Assembly (NCBI GenBank): GCA_002772825.1
Contig: PFDM01000016.1
Coordinates: 492 to 14,449, forward strand
Source of the DNA: Parcubacteria group bacterium CG10_big_fil_rev_8_21_14_0_10_38_31
GTDB taxonomy: Bacteria > Patescibacteriota > Minisyncoccia > GCA-002772825
Direction: 5' to 3'
Length of the DNA stretch: 13,958 nt
Part shown: positions 6,564-13,958 of the stretch, piece by piece
Numbering within the stretch: position 1 is the first letter of the stretch
How the letters are laid out: every line of letters starts with the position of its first letter
Position numbers and translations under genes: made by a program
The notes under the pieces: generated by a model
The model's input: only the letters and a program-made list of their open reading frames with translations
Database searches by the model: none
What the model was told of the DNA's origin: nothing

Positions 6564-7833
6564 CGCTTTTTATTGTTTGTAATAAATTAAGAAAAATATT
6601 AATTTTTTCATTTAATATGACGGCGTCATCCTTAGACAGGCTTAACCCCTTCTCCTCGCGTGGCGCGATAAGGAACTTACTCATACTCTCTTCTGTCACG
6701 ATGTCTGACACTCTAAACTCTATAATCTCTGCCAGTCGTTCTCTCTGCATAGAATCAAGCGTGAACCCTATTTCATGAGAGATGATATCAACGATATCGT
6801 TACGGTCTATCTTATGGAAATATTTAAAGAACATAAGATTGTTCTCCATTCTCATCTTCTTTAGAAGTCCCTCTATCTTCTTTACCCGGAGAGGAGAGAA
6901 GCCCAAACCACCGACCCTGATAGGCGAACTGAAGAAACTCATAAGCTCGTCCCAAGAGATCATATCCATCAAAAACTGCACTAATTTATGTTCAACCCGT
7001 TTTCCCAGTACATCTTTCTCTTCCCCTTCAAGCACAAAATCAACCAGAGAAGACGCTAACTTCTGATTGATCTCTGAGACTTTATTTTTATCAATATCTC
7101 CAAACTTCTCCTGAGGAGTCATCTTATTTTTATTCATCTCCACCTTTGACAATGTCCCTCCCCAAAGGAAAATCACTTTATCGGCAAAAGGAAGGTAATT
7201 CATATCATGAGTAACGAAAAGGATAGTCTTCTTCTGCTTTACATTCAAGTCGTGAAGGATTGTGAGCACATCATAAGCGGATTTAAAGTCCAAGTTTCCC
7301 ACCGGCTCATCAGCGATAATTATATCCGGCTCAGTGATAAGGGCTCTGGCAATCGCCACTCTCTGCTGTTGACCGCCTGAGAGTGAAGATGGTAATTTAT
7401 TCTTCTGAGGCAACACACCCAGCACCTCAAGCTTAGCCTCGGCTTTTTCAATCGTATCTTTATTATTCTCCCCCCAGAAAAATAACGGCAAGCAGACATT
7501 ATATAGAACTTTTATAGTCGGTATGAGGTTATAAGCCTGGAATACCATTCCCATCTTCTTCTTTCTTATCTGGAGAACTTCATTATCAGAAGCGCTAGCT
7601 ATATCAACACCGGCGATAGTTATCTTTCCGTCTCTGATATTGTTATCCAAGCCAGCCAAATGATACAGAAGAGTAGACTTACCACAACCGGAAGGACCAA
7701 AGATTATCACATATTCACCAGGAAAAATTTCCACGCTAATATCCTTCAAGACATGTGTCTCCTTTGGTGTCCCTTCATCAAAGACAACATTTAAATGTTC
7801 TACCTTTATTATAGGCTGTCGTTGTTCTAACAT
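6523..7833 (-). CDS. MacB/LolD-type ABC transporter ATPase with C-terminal extension
   Basis: This is the ATP-hydrolysing subunit of an exporter-type ABC system acting at the cytoplasmic membrane with the next gene. From the chosen ATG it has 436 residues. Visible motifs are Walker A GPSGCGKST (46-54), Q-loop Q99 in MVFQAYNL, signature LSGGQQQR (151-158), Walker B IIIADEP (171-177) with the family's GNLD following, and H-loop in FVTHD (H209). The pattern is that of the MacB/LolD/FtsE group. Those proteins usually end near residue 220-240; here about 200 further residues (235-436) are charged and helical, with no domain I recognise, ending in a Q/E/K-rich tail. The frame could extend nine codons to a TTG at 7860, but the ATG follows a good -10 element. 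Its stop lies 41 bases inside the permease gene, implying co-translation. The substrate is unknown. Confidence 0.88.
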   Translation of the reverse strand: MLEQRQPIIKVEHLNVVFDEGTPKETHVLKDISVEIFPGEYVIIFGPSGCGKSTLLYHLAGLDNNIRDGKITIAGVDIASASDNEVLQIRKKKMGMVFQAYNLIPTIKVLYNVCLPLFFWGENNKDTIEKAEAKLEVLGVLPQKNKLPSSLSGGQQQRVAIARALITEPDIIIADEPVGNLDFKSAYDVLTILHDLNVKQKKTILFVTHDMNYLPFADKVIFLWGGTLSKVEMNKNKMTPQEKFGDIDKNKVSEINQKLASSLVDFVLEGEEKDVLGKRVEHKLVQFLMDMISWDELMSFFSSPIRVGGLGFSPLRVKKIEGLLKKMRMENNLMFFKYFHKIDRNDIVDIISHEIGFTLDSMQRERLAEIIEFRVSDIVTEESMSKFLIAPREEKGLSLSKDDAVILNEKINIFLNLLQTIKSGEKQQQEENKQPA

Positions 7834-7843
7834 AACTTTTATT

Positions 7844-7852
7844 ATTATAACA
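7844..7852 (-). promoter_or_regulatory. Candidate extended -10 promoter of the ABC exporter operon
   Basis: On the minus strand the sequence TGT followed by TATAAT is a perfect extended -10 element (TGnTATAAT). No convincing -35 box is seen at the right distance, which is common for extended -10 promoters. The hexamer ends 10 bases before the ATG at 7833, so the transcript would be nearly leaderless. A TTG at 7860 that would extend the frame lies upstream of this element and is therefore less likely to be used. Confidence 0.5.
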
Positions 7853-7877
7853 TAACACAAACAGCTTTCTAGTTTTT

Positions 7878-8251
7878 TTAGCTTTTAGTTTCGTTAGGAT
7901 TAAGATTCCTTATCATTACATTCAGCATCTTCATTACTTCTTCTAATAAAGAATCTGCTTTAGCATAATCTAATTTTTTTTGTGTTTGATAATTTTTTAG
8001 CTATTTCAATTTGAGTTTCTAACTCTGCTCCGGAACTATAAGAAATTCTTAGAAATTGCAAATAGTCTTTCCTTGTACCCCTGTATCTACCCTCTGCAAT
8101 ATTAGAGGGAATAGATACTGCCGATCTTCTCATTTGTGAAGTTAACCCATAAACTTCTTCTTTTAGAAATTTTTCAGTTAATTCGTAGACAAAAAACAAC
8201 TAATTCCATTACCCTCTGCCAAACTATTAAATCTTTATACGAGTGAATCAT
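7878..8251 (-). pseudogene. Four-helix-bundle (23S rRNA intervening-sequence) protein, broken by two +1 frameshifts
   Basis: Read from the ATG at 8251-8249, the frame gives the family's N-terminus (SYKDLIVWQ), then shifts after a run of six A on the plus strand (8191-8196). The middle frame carries the hallmark core YGLTSQMRRSAVSIPSNIAEG and shifts again at a run of eight T (7974-7981). The third frame finishes with EEVMKMLNVMIRNLNPN and stops at 7880-7878. Removing one base from each run restores a protein of about 123 residues, the usual length of the family. The family folds as a small helical bundle; its cellular role is unknown, and members occur inside 23S rRNA genes or as free genes. 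It sits 17 bases downstream of the surface-protein stop. Either the gene is decayed or both homopolymers are sequencing errors. Only the middle 79 codons (8199-7960) are open as the sequence stands. Confidence 0.85.
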
Positions 8252-8268
8252 CCTAATAAGCTAACAAA

Positions 8269-11200
8269 CTACCGACTCTTGCCAAAGTTAAATATATCTT
8301 CCACATTCTTGATGATAAGCTGAGTGACGGATTCTGATTGCTTCGGCGTCAATATCGCGGTCGCCTTGGAAGTAGAGACCTGGCCGGCAATATCTTCACT
8401 TATGACTTTAATCCTATACACACCACCCGGTTTCAAATTTGTAAGGGTAACGATATGTTTAGTCACAAATTCGTCATGATCCTTTATATTCGGTTTTTTC
8501 GGTTCTTCAACGCCCTCCCAATATACTACTTTACTCTTTGCCGGCTCATTAGTCGTCCAAGAGATTATAGTCTGCACTTTATTTAACTTAGGATACACAG
8601 CTTGGTCAACTTTAATCTGGGACATCACAGGTGGTTCTTCATCAGCGCCAGTCCTCTTTCTCCCTAGATCAAGTAATGCTATCTCACCGTCACTCGTCCT
8701 GCTCTTTATCTCTAAGTCATAAATAGTATCCATATCAAGTCCTTCTAGTATAATCCTATGGATAAGCGATAGGTTTGGATCTCCCTTCGTCTTACTCTCT
8801 GAGATTATCTTATTGCCTTCCCTGACTGGCGTATACGAGACAGAGGAGTCGGCCATGTTGTTAGTTGTCCACTCTACCATAATACTTGCCTCTGAGACGG
8901 CAGTATTATGAGCGATAATCTCAAGCTCTTCTTCAGTCGTTATAACTTTGAACTTTTCACTCTTTGTCTCGGCGCCAAGTCGGTTCTTAGACTTTATCCT
9001 CATATAATACTCTGTATTCGTCTTAAGGTTGGCAATCTGTACCTCGTGGTCTGTGACATATTCATCAAAGTTTCCCGCCTGATAATCAAACTTAGGATCA
9101 TTCTCATCAAACCTATCAGACTCTATAAAGTCTACTATGGAGTTTGCCTCCACATCTGTCTTCCACTTTACAATCGCGGAGTTTGCGGTAGTTATGACAT
9201 CCGGTTCTTTAGACAAGAGGATAGGCGGAGGGACGAAGTCTTGCACTTCCTTAAGGAAGCTCTCTATGTCTTGTTCTTCTGAAGCTGTGTCGTTACCTGA
9301 AATATCGCTCTTTATCGCAATCTTCTGAGAATATGTCTCCAAGAAAGTCCTGAACGTCTTTATAGACTCAGAGATAGGACCCTTATCGGCTTCTTTAGCC
9401 AAGGCCTCTTCCACGAGAGCAATCCTTTCTTTTCCTTTAATACTGAAAGTATAATCGTTGCTTTCTCCTAAATTCCCAGACTTATCGCGAGAAGAAACTT
9501 TGAAGTGATATGTCTCGCCCGGTTCAAAATTTATAAGAGGAAGAACAACCTTATGCGAGTAAACCGAATCTCTTCTCCTGCCAAAGCCAAGCGCGCTATA
9601 CTCTGTCGTCTTGCCATATTCTACGAAGCTGTCCGATTCTTCTGTAGTTTGCCAACTTATTATTATCCCATCTTCTGTCACTTGAGACAATACAGTATCT
9701 ATGTCGGGACTATTCCTATCTCGGGGTGAACCACTAGTGGAAATAGAGACGACCGTCACTTTCTCCGATTCACCAATCTGTGTCTCAAGTGTGGTAAACG
9801 AACTCTCTGTGGAGGAAGCGCTGTTTCCGGAAGCATCTACCGAGCCCACCATAAAGTAATACTTGGTAGATGGCGACAAATCAGACAACGACACAATGTG
9901 GTTTATATCCAGGTCAGAAACTTTTGTCGTAATAGTGTCATAGACACCGGAAGCAGTGCCGTATTCAAGCTGTGAAGTGGCCTTCTCGTTCGTCGCCCAG
10001 GTTATATCAGCTGTTGTGTCATTCACACTGGCAGATACAGAACTGATAGTCGGCGCAGAAGAGTCCGAAGAGGTGGTAAACACATAATACTCTTTGACAC
10101 CGCTTAACACATTGTAGTCGTAAGAGGTGGAGTAAGTGCCGGTATCTTCAGGAATGGCTCTCAAGTAAATATAATATCTTGTCCCGGAAGAAAGACCGGT
10201 TTGAGTGACGGACTGACCGGTAGTGCCATAACCTGCTGTGCAATTGCCGGAGGTGGCAGGTGGTTTGCTCGTGCCGTAGAATACACAGGTCTGCGCACTA
10301 ATATCCGCGCTAAATGCTATTGTCGCTGAATTGTTAGAAACATCGGCTATGGATACATTTGAGATGGACGAACCATTTAATGTGGTAAATGTATAATCTG
10401 ACCCGCCATTGCTCGTAGATGAAGCCACATTACCTTGAGCGTCGCGAGACTCAACCTTGTAATAATAAGTGGTATTGGCTGAAAGTCCGGACAAGACGAC
10501 AGTAGGGGTTGCCGAATATGTATCTACCACCTGTCTTAAGTTATAACTCGTATTCCCAGCCGAATAGTAAACCGTTGATGTGGCGACAACACTGTTTGTC
10601 CACGAGATAGTGACAGAATCCGTGGTAGCGCCAGATGAAGCCACACTTCCGGATGTGATAGTCACCGGCGCCAGCCCCGGCTCATCGCCGTTTTGCACAC
10701 CATCGGCCGTCCCATACACAGAAGACGATATATAAGAAACATTACCGTCTACATCCTCAGTTGTCACTTTATAATAATAGGTTCCATTTAAAGAGACAGT
10801 CTGGTCGGTAAAATAATTTTCAGAGATGGTAGAGACAGACCCCACTTGAGTATAAGTGGCATTGTCTTCTGACCTTAAAATATTGTATTTGGCAAAACCG
10901 GGCGCTGGTGTCGCCGACTGCTTCCAAGCGACAAACAGACGATAATCTGAAGTACCAACATTTGAAGTGTCTTGGATTATAAGCGTAGTTGGTGTCTCCG
11001 GTGTCACAGAAGTCGTAGTGGCGGTAGTATTGCCATAAGAATCTCTAAAGACAGTGTATGTAGTGTCTGGGTCGGTAGCAAGAGAGATAGTGGTGGTAGA
11101 AGAAAATGATGTCCAAGAGGCGTCCGCCCCTGTAGAGTCAAGCCCTACTCTGTATTGTAAACTGGAGTTATCTGTAGCATCAAGCACGAGAGCCGCCGGT

Positions 11201-13812
11201 GTAGTACTCGCCCTCACACTTGCCGGCACAGACCCCAAGACCGGGTCCTTCACGTCCAGAGTGAAGATGGCTGAAGCTTGAGTGGCGGTGTTGTTAAGCG
11301 CCTCGTTATCATTTACTGTCACTCTCACCTTGGCTTGTTCTGTATATGTGCCATTTATATGAGATTTGGCGTTCCAGACTGCTGTATAGGTAGTATAAGT
11401 AGATTCATTCATAGCCACATTGGTGATATCACCCGTCATATATGTAGAGGTGGCAATGCTCGTCCAATTGTTTCCATTGTCTGTAGAGTATTCAAAAGTA
11501 GGAGTGACGAAGCCGGCATTAGTCGTACCAGCCGTAGTATCAATATCTCTCACTTTGTATTGGATAGTCACTAGCCCAGTGCCGGAATTTTGACTCGCCG
11601 ATACTCCACTATTACCGAAAGTCGCGTCAAAGTCTGGAGGCGCGTTTATAACATAAGTGAGTGTCACATCAGAAAGAGTAGGCGTAGAACCGCCATCTGA
11701 AGTGAAGAAAACTTTATACTGTATCCACTGGTCACTCGCCCCATCTGTGTGTGTAGAGTTGATCGTCTCTCCTCCGGCAGGATTGGTATAATAATCCCCC
11801 ATGCCGGTCGGCCCGAGCCATGAAGTCCAAGTGCCTGGTGAGCCGGAAGAATCCGGCGCCGTCCGTATCTGAAACTTGATATCTTGAGAGCCCGAGACAC
11901 CACTCTCCGTCCAAGAGATAGAACTGACCGCGTTAGACGGGTCAAGCGTGTCATAAGCAGATGAAATCAGATCTGCAGACGCTGTATATTGAGAATAATT
12001 TACCGTAATATCATTCAGAGTTGGCGTGACCGCGGTGTTAGTAGTTGAAAGCACCGCTTGATATTGGACATATCTATGGCCGTTCGTCACACATCCGCCG
12101 GTTGACATTGCGTCGCCCGAAGAAACTATATCGGAACAACTCGCCCATGCTGTGGCAGTAGACATATCGGCGTTTGAATCCGATCTAACTTTGATATCAA
12201 TCGTCTGGCTATTTAACGTGGCGTTCCACGATACAGTGTTAAAAGAAGAAGGTCCACCGAGGTCAATCACAGCTGAAGTGAATGTGCCGGGAGAGGCGTA
12301 GACCACCGTAGCCGTAGTGCTAGAGCCAGTACTTCCAGCTATAGTACCAGACCCTCCTGTCACCGAGGTTGTACCGGCCACAGTACCATCAACATCTGTC
12401 AGTATTATTCTTCCTCCACCTCCACCGCCAGCAGAGGTACCAGCATTACCACCAGTAGCTTGAATTGTTCCACTATTAGTAATACTAGCTGTTGATATCG
12501 TGATTCTTCCCCCAGAACCGCCACCACTGGAGAAACCTCCACCGTCAGCAGTACCAGTTCCACCGTTTGCTCTCACAATAGCGCCTGAACCTATGGTCAC
12601 CTCCCCGACGGAAGTTATGTTAATGGCACCTCCACCGCCTCCACCGCCTCCACCAGAATAACCAGCTCCTCCATCCCCAGCGCCACCAGCACCACCCGAA
12701 CCACCAGTATTAGCGGTATTGTATGTAGCTCCTCCTGTTCCTGCTATTGTCTGTCCTCCATAGTTTCCATCACCACCAGCACCACCGTGCCCGCCACCAC
12801 CACCATTACCGTTATTATTCTTATTAGGGTGAATATTAAGACCACCGCCTGGGCCAGACCCGCTACCACCAGAATCATAATTTGTACCTCCCGCGCCTCC
12901 CGCGTAGCCACCCGCTCCGCCGGCGCCACCAACCATGCCTGAACCATTACCTCCATTGGCGCTTAAGGTGCCGTCAATTGTCACGGCGCCGGTTGCTTTT
13001 ATAATTAACGCCGTTGTGCCGGTAACATTTACGGTTGCTCCTGCTGAAATATTAAATGTTGTATAATTATATGTCGCTCCGGCCAAACTGCATGTGCCTG
13101 AAGTACAACTGTAGGCGCCGTCTGCGCCGGTGCCACCGTCTACCGCAAACAATTGCACGTTCGCCCCACTTCCCGTGCCGTAAACAACCGTACTTGAATT
13201 CGTTCCATTCCCAAACCCTCCCCCGGTCGCCGGGCCGGTTGAGGTCAAAGTGCCGTCATCGGTCACCGCGTAAGTCGTCTGTCCAAGAGAAAGGTCGGTG
13301 CCTGCGCTCATCGCCGTAGAAGTGGCGCTATAAGCGCTCCAACCGGTCTGGTCGGAAATATGTGAAGCATTGGTCGCGCTTGAACCCGCATCCCAGCTCG
13401 TCTGAAGCCAATTATAAGTAGCCGCCTCCACATAAGCGGTGGGCCTGCCGGCGATAGACAAGATAATCGCAAAGATAAGAAGAAACGCCACGAAAGAAGA
13501 AAAGCTCGTTGACACAAAGAGTCTCATCCTCTCTCTCACGCTCCTATGGGATGTATAATAATGATAACGTCCCTTAAAACTCTCGGAGTCAAAGCGGATG
13601 AAACCGTCACCAGCTTCTTGCGGTTTCATATGCCCCGGTTTCTTCAAGATGATAAGTAGAAATTCCACTGTATCAAAAGCGATGAGATAGATTGCTCTCT
13701 TTAATTTTTTCCAAAGTGGGCGGATAAATCTCCCGCGCGCTTTATCTTCTATAATCCCCCCTCTTAAAACTTCTGTCTTTAATTTTAACCTTTGATATAA
13801 ATTTAATAACAT
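8269..13812 (-). CDS. Giant surface protein: long N-terminal extension, membrane/signal segment, glycine-rich region, ~8 fibronectin-III-like domains
   Basis: This 1847-residue protein is probably displayed on or released from the cell surface and may mediate adhesion; the role is inferred from domain type. Residues 1-103 are mostly basic, with a hydrophobic stretch at 41-57. Residues 104-122 form a strong membrane or signal segment followed by AYVEA-A, a plausible signal-peptidase I site near 130. Residues ~240-500 contain a glycine-rich region with short beta-strand motifs (GRITIS, GRIILT, GEVTIGSGAI). Residues ~500-935 are Ser/Thr-rich beta domains. Fibronectin-III-like domains follow at roughly 938-1035, 1048-1145, 1146-1247, 1252-1342, 1365-1457, 1528-1627, 1628-1722 and 1725-1824, recognised by repeated 'ITW/ISW..TNE..S.VEYG' and 'L.P.T.YY.KV.S.D..GN' patterns. 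A charged helical linker lies at ~1458-1527. Cysteines fall in close pairs (236/241, 559/574, 1176/1191), which suggests disulfides outside the cell. No sorting signal or C-terminal helix is visible. An alternative start at M96 would give a conventional signal peptide, but the promoter supports the longer form. Confidence 0.85.
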   Translation of the reverse strand: MLLNLYQRLKLKTEVLRGGIIEDKARGRFIRPLWKKLKRAIYLIAFDTVEFLLIILKKPGHMKPQEAGDGFIRFDSESFKGRYHYYTSHRSVRERMRLFVSTSFSSFVAFLLIFAIILSIAGRPTAYVEAATYNWLQTSWDAGSSATNASHISDQTGWSAYSATSTAMSAGTDLSLGQTTYAVTDDGTLTSTGPATGGGFGNGTNSSTVVYGTGSGANVQLFAVDGGTGADGAYSCTSGTCSLAGATYNYTTFNISAGATVNVTGTTALIIKATGAVTIDGTLSANGGNGSGMVGGAGGAGGYAGGAGGTNYDSGGSGSGPGGGLNIHPNKNNNGNGGGGGHGGAGGDGNYGGQTIAGTGGATYNTANTGGSGGAGGAGDGGAGYSGGGGGGGGGAINITSVGEVTIGSGAIVRANGGTGTADGGGFSSGGGSGGRITISTASITNSGTIQATGGNAGTSAGGGGGGRIILTDVDGTVAGTTSVTGGSGTIAGSTGSSTTATVVYASPGTFTSAVIDLGGPSSFNTVSWNATLNSQTIDIKVRSDSNADMSTATAWASCSDIVSSGDAMSTGGCVTNGHRYVQYQAVLSTTNTAVTPTLNDITVNYSQYTASADLISSAYDTLDPSNAVSSISWTESGVSGSQDIKFQIRTAPDSSGSPGTWTSWLGPTGMGDYYTNPAGGETINSTHTDGASDQWIQYKVFFTSDGGSTPTLSDVTLTYVINAPPDFDATFGNSGVSASQNSGTGLVTIQYKVRDIDTTAGTTNAGFVTPTFEYSTDNGNNWTSIATSTYMTGDITNVAMNESTYTTYTAVWNAKSHINGTYTEQAKVRVTVNDNEALNNTATQASAIFTLDVKDPVLGSVPASVRASTTPAALVLDATDNSSLQYRVGLDSTGADASWTSFSSTTTISLATDPDTTYTVFRDSYGNTTATTTSVTPETPTTLIIQDTSNVGTSDYRLFVAWKQSATPAPGFAKYNILRSEDNATYTQVGSVSTISENYFTDQTVSLNGTYYYKVTTEDVDGNVSYISSSVYGTADGVQNGDEPGLAPVTITSGSVASSGATTDSVTISWTNSVVATSTVYYSAGNTSYNLRQVVDTYSATPTVVLSGLSANTTYYYKVESRDAQGNVASSTSNGGSDYTFTTLNGSSISNVSIADVSNNSATIAFSADISAQTCVFYGTSKPPATSGNCTAGYGTTGQSVTQTGLSSGTRYYIYLRAIPEDTGTYSTSYDYNVLSGVKEYYVFTTSSDSSAPTISSVSASVNDTTADITWATNEKATSQLEYGTASGVYDTITTKVSDLDINHIVSLSDLSPSTKYYFMVGSVDASGNSASSTESSFTTLETQIGESEKVTVVSISTSGSPRDRNSPDIDTVLSQVTEDGIIISWQTTEESDSFVEYGKTTEYSALGFGRRRDSVYSHKVVLPLINFEPGETYHFKVSSRDKSGNLGESNDYTFSIKGKERIALVEEALAKEADKGPISESIKTFRTFLETYSQKIAIKSDISGNDTASEEQDIESFLKEVQDFVPPPILLSKEPDVITTANSAIVKWKTDVEANSIVDFIESDRFDENDPKFDYQAGNFDEYVTDHEVQIANLKTNTEYYMRIKSKNRLGAETKSEKFKVITTEEELEIIAHNTAVSEASIMVEWTTNNMADSSVSYTPVREGNKIISESKTKGDPNLSLIHRIILEGLDMDTIYDLEIKSRTSDGEIALLDLGRKRTGADEEPPVMSQIKVDQAVYPKLNKVQTIISWTTNEPAKSKVVYWEGVEEPKKPNIKDHDEFVTKHIVTLTNLKPGGVYRIKVISEDIAGQVSTSKATAILTPKQSESVTQLIIKNVEDIFNFGKSR
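12409..12963 (-). repeat. Glycine-rich low-complexity segment inside the giant surface gene
   Basis: Residues ~284-468 of the surface protein are dominated by Gly with Ala, Ser and Asn, in GGAGG-type runs. At the DNA level this gives imperfect GGTGGAGGC-like nonamers, most regular at about 12628-12655, where the unit repeats in tandem. The region is clearly more GC-rich than the flanking genes. Changes by whole 9-base units would keep the frame, so length variation between strains would be tolerated. Between the glycine runs are short strand-forming motifs, consistent with a solenoid or beta-helix stalk rather than pure disorder. Confidence 0.75.
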
Positions 13813-13824
13813 AATATTAATTCT

Positions 13825-13852
13825 ATTATAATACTAAATACTAGATAAACAA
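13825..13852 (-). promoter_or_regulatory. Candidate sigma-70-type promoter of the giant surface-protein gene
   Basis: On the minus strand a perfect TATAAT lies at 13830-13825, with TTGTTT (weak match to TTGACA) 16 bases upstream at 13852-13847. The -10 box ends 12 bases before the ATG at 13812, so a transcript starting about seven bases downstream would carry only about five bases of leader. This placement supports the upstream ATG of the 1847-residue protein over the internal ATG at residue 96. Confidence 0.5.
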
Positions 13853-13881
13853 TCTACTTTATAATTACCAACTGTTGATAA

Positions 13882-13958
13882 CTATTTTTTTACACTTTGA
13901 ACCCATGTCTCTAATTTCATTTTTAAGTCTTCGCTTACTTTATCTTCACTGCCATATA
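13882..13958 (-). CDS. C-terminal end of an unidentified protein (partial)
   Basis: An open minus-strand frame enters from the right edge and ends at a TAG at 13884-13882, giving 24 residues. The tail is charged and looks like the end of a helix, with acidic residues first and a lysine-rich finish (ending WVQSVKK). Nothing in these residues identifies a family. It lies 69 bases upstream of the giant surface-protein start, on the same strand, and a separate promoter appears to sit between them. The call rests on an open frame with protein-like composition and on the dense same-strand packing of the window. It could be a chance frame, since it is only 77 bases long. Confidence 0.45.
   Translation of the reverse strand, partial: YGSEDKVSEDLKMKLETWVQSVKK

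Noticed and set aside
7834..7860. TTG start nine codons upstream of the ABC ATPase ATG
   Set aside because: It lies upstream of the extended -10 element and adds residues not typical of the family; the ATG at 7833 is better placed.
8338..11574. Several plus-strand open frames of 62-124 codons opposite the giant gene
   Set aside because: They lie within a continuous 1847-codon minus-strand gene with clear domain patterns. Their translations have no family motifs and simply mirror its codon bias.
11664..11954. Second minus-strand frame of 96 codons inside the giant gene
   Set aside because: It is out of frame with the FN3-containing protein, rich in Arg/Leu as expected for a shifted frame, and has no promoter or motif.
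12409..12963. Dense short repeats that might suggest a CRISPR array
   Set aside because: The units are imperfect, contiguous and in frame with glycine codons; there are no regular spacers and no cas genes.
1..13958. tRNA, rRNA, riboswitch, transposase or integrase
   Set aside because: I saw no cloverleaf, rRNA-like segment, transposase motif or terminal inverted repeats; intergenic gaps are too short and AT-rich to hold most of these. The four-helix-bundle gene can occur within 23S rRNA, but the flanks here are protein genes.

Overview
The window looks like a piece of a genome from the Patescibacteria (Candidate Phyla Radiation), probably Parcubacteria-like. This is an inference from several signs. 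The DNA is AT-rich. All supported genes lie on the minus strand and are tightly packed. Clear Shine-Dalgarno sites are absent. Type IV pilus genes PilM, PilN and PilO are present with no outer-membrane PilP or PilQ. There is also a giant glycine-rich, fibronectin-III surface protein. The standard code fits, because every long frame is intact and TGA is used as a stop.

In the direction of transcription (right to left), the window opens with the last 24 codons of an unknown gene (13958-13882). Next comes a 1847-residue exported or membrane-anchored surface protein (13812-8269), with a glycine-rich beta-structured region followed by about eight fibronectin-III-like domains. Just downstream is a four-helix-bundle (23S rRNA intervening-sequence) protein gene broken by two +1 homopolymer frameshifts (8251-7878). 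A MacB-like ABC exporter follows: an ATPase with an unusual ~200-residue C-terminal extension (7833-6523), overlapping a FtsX/MacB-type permease with an unusual ~175-residue N-terminal extension (6563-4872).

A second unit holds a stand-alone, apparently degenerate PEP-synthase-type ATP-grasp domain (4814-3840), ruvX (3840-3373, coupled by a TAATG overlap) and a YqaA/DedA-family membrane protein (3358-2753). The end of ruvX coincides with a perfect 11-bp GC-rich palindrome. After a 179-bp gap with a small open frame and a candidate promoter comes the pilus unit: pilM (2573-1497), pilN (1494-964), pilO (967-419) and a small one-helix membrane protein (409-95). A weak hairpin closes it (77-55).

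Four transcription units begin with a -10-like hexamer only 8-12 bases before the start codon, which suggests leaderless or nearly leaderless mRNAs. As a system, the window combines a pilus inner-membrane platform, a very large surface protein and an exporter next to it. This fits a small cell that lives by contact with other cells, but the sequence alone does not show that the exporter or pilus acts on the surface protein.
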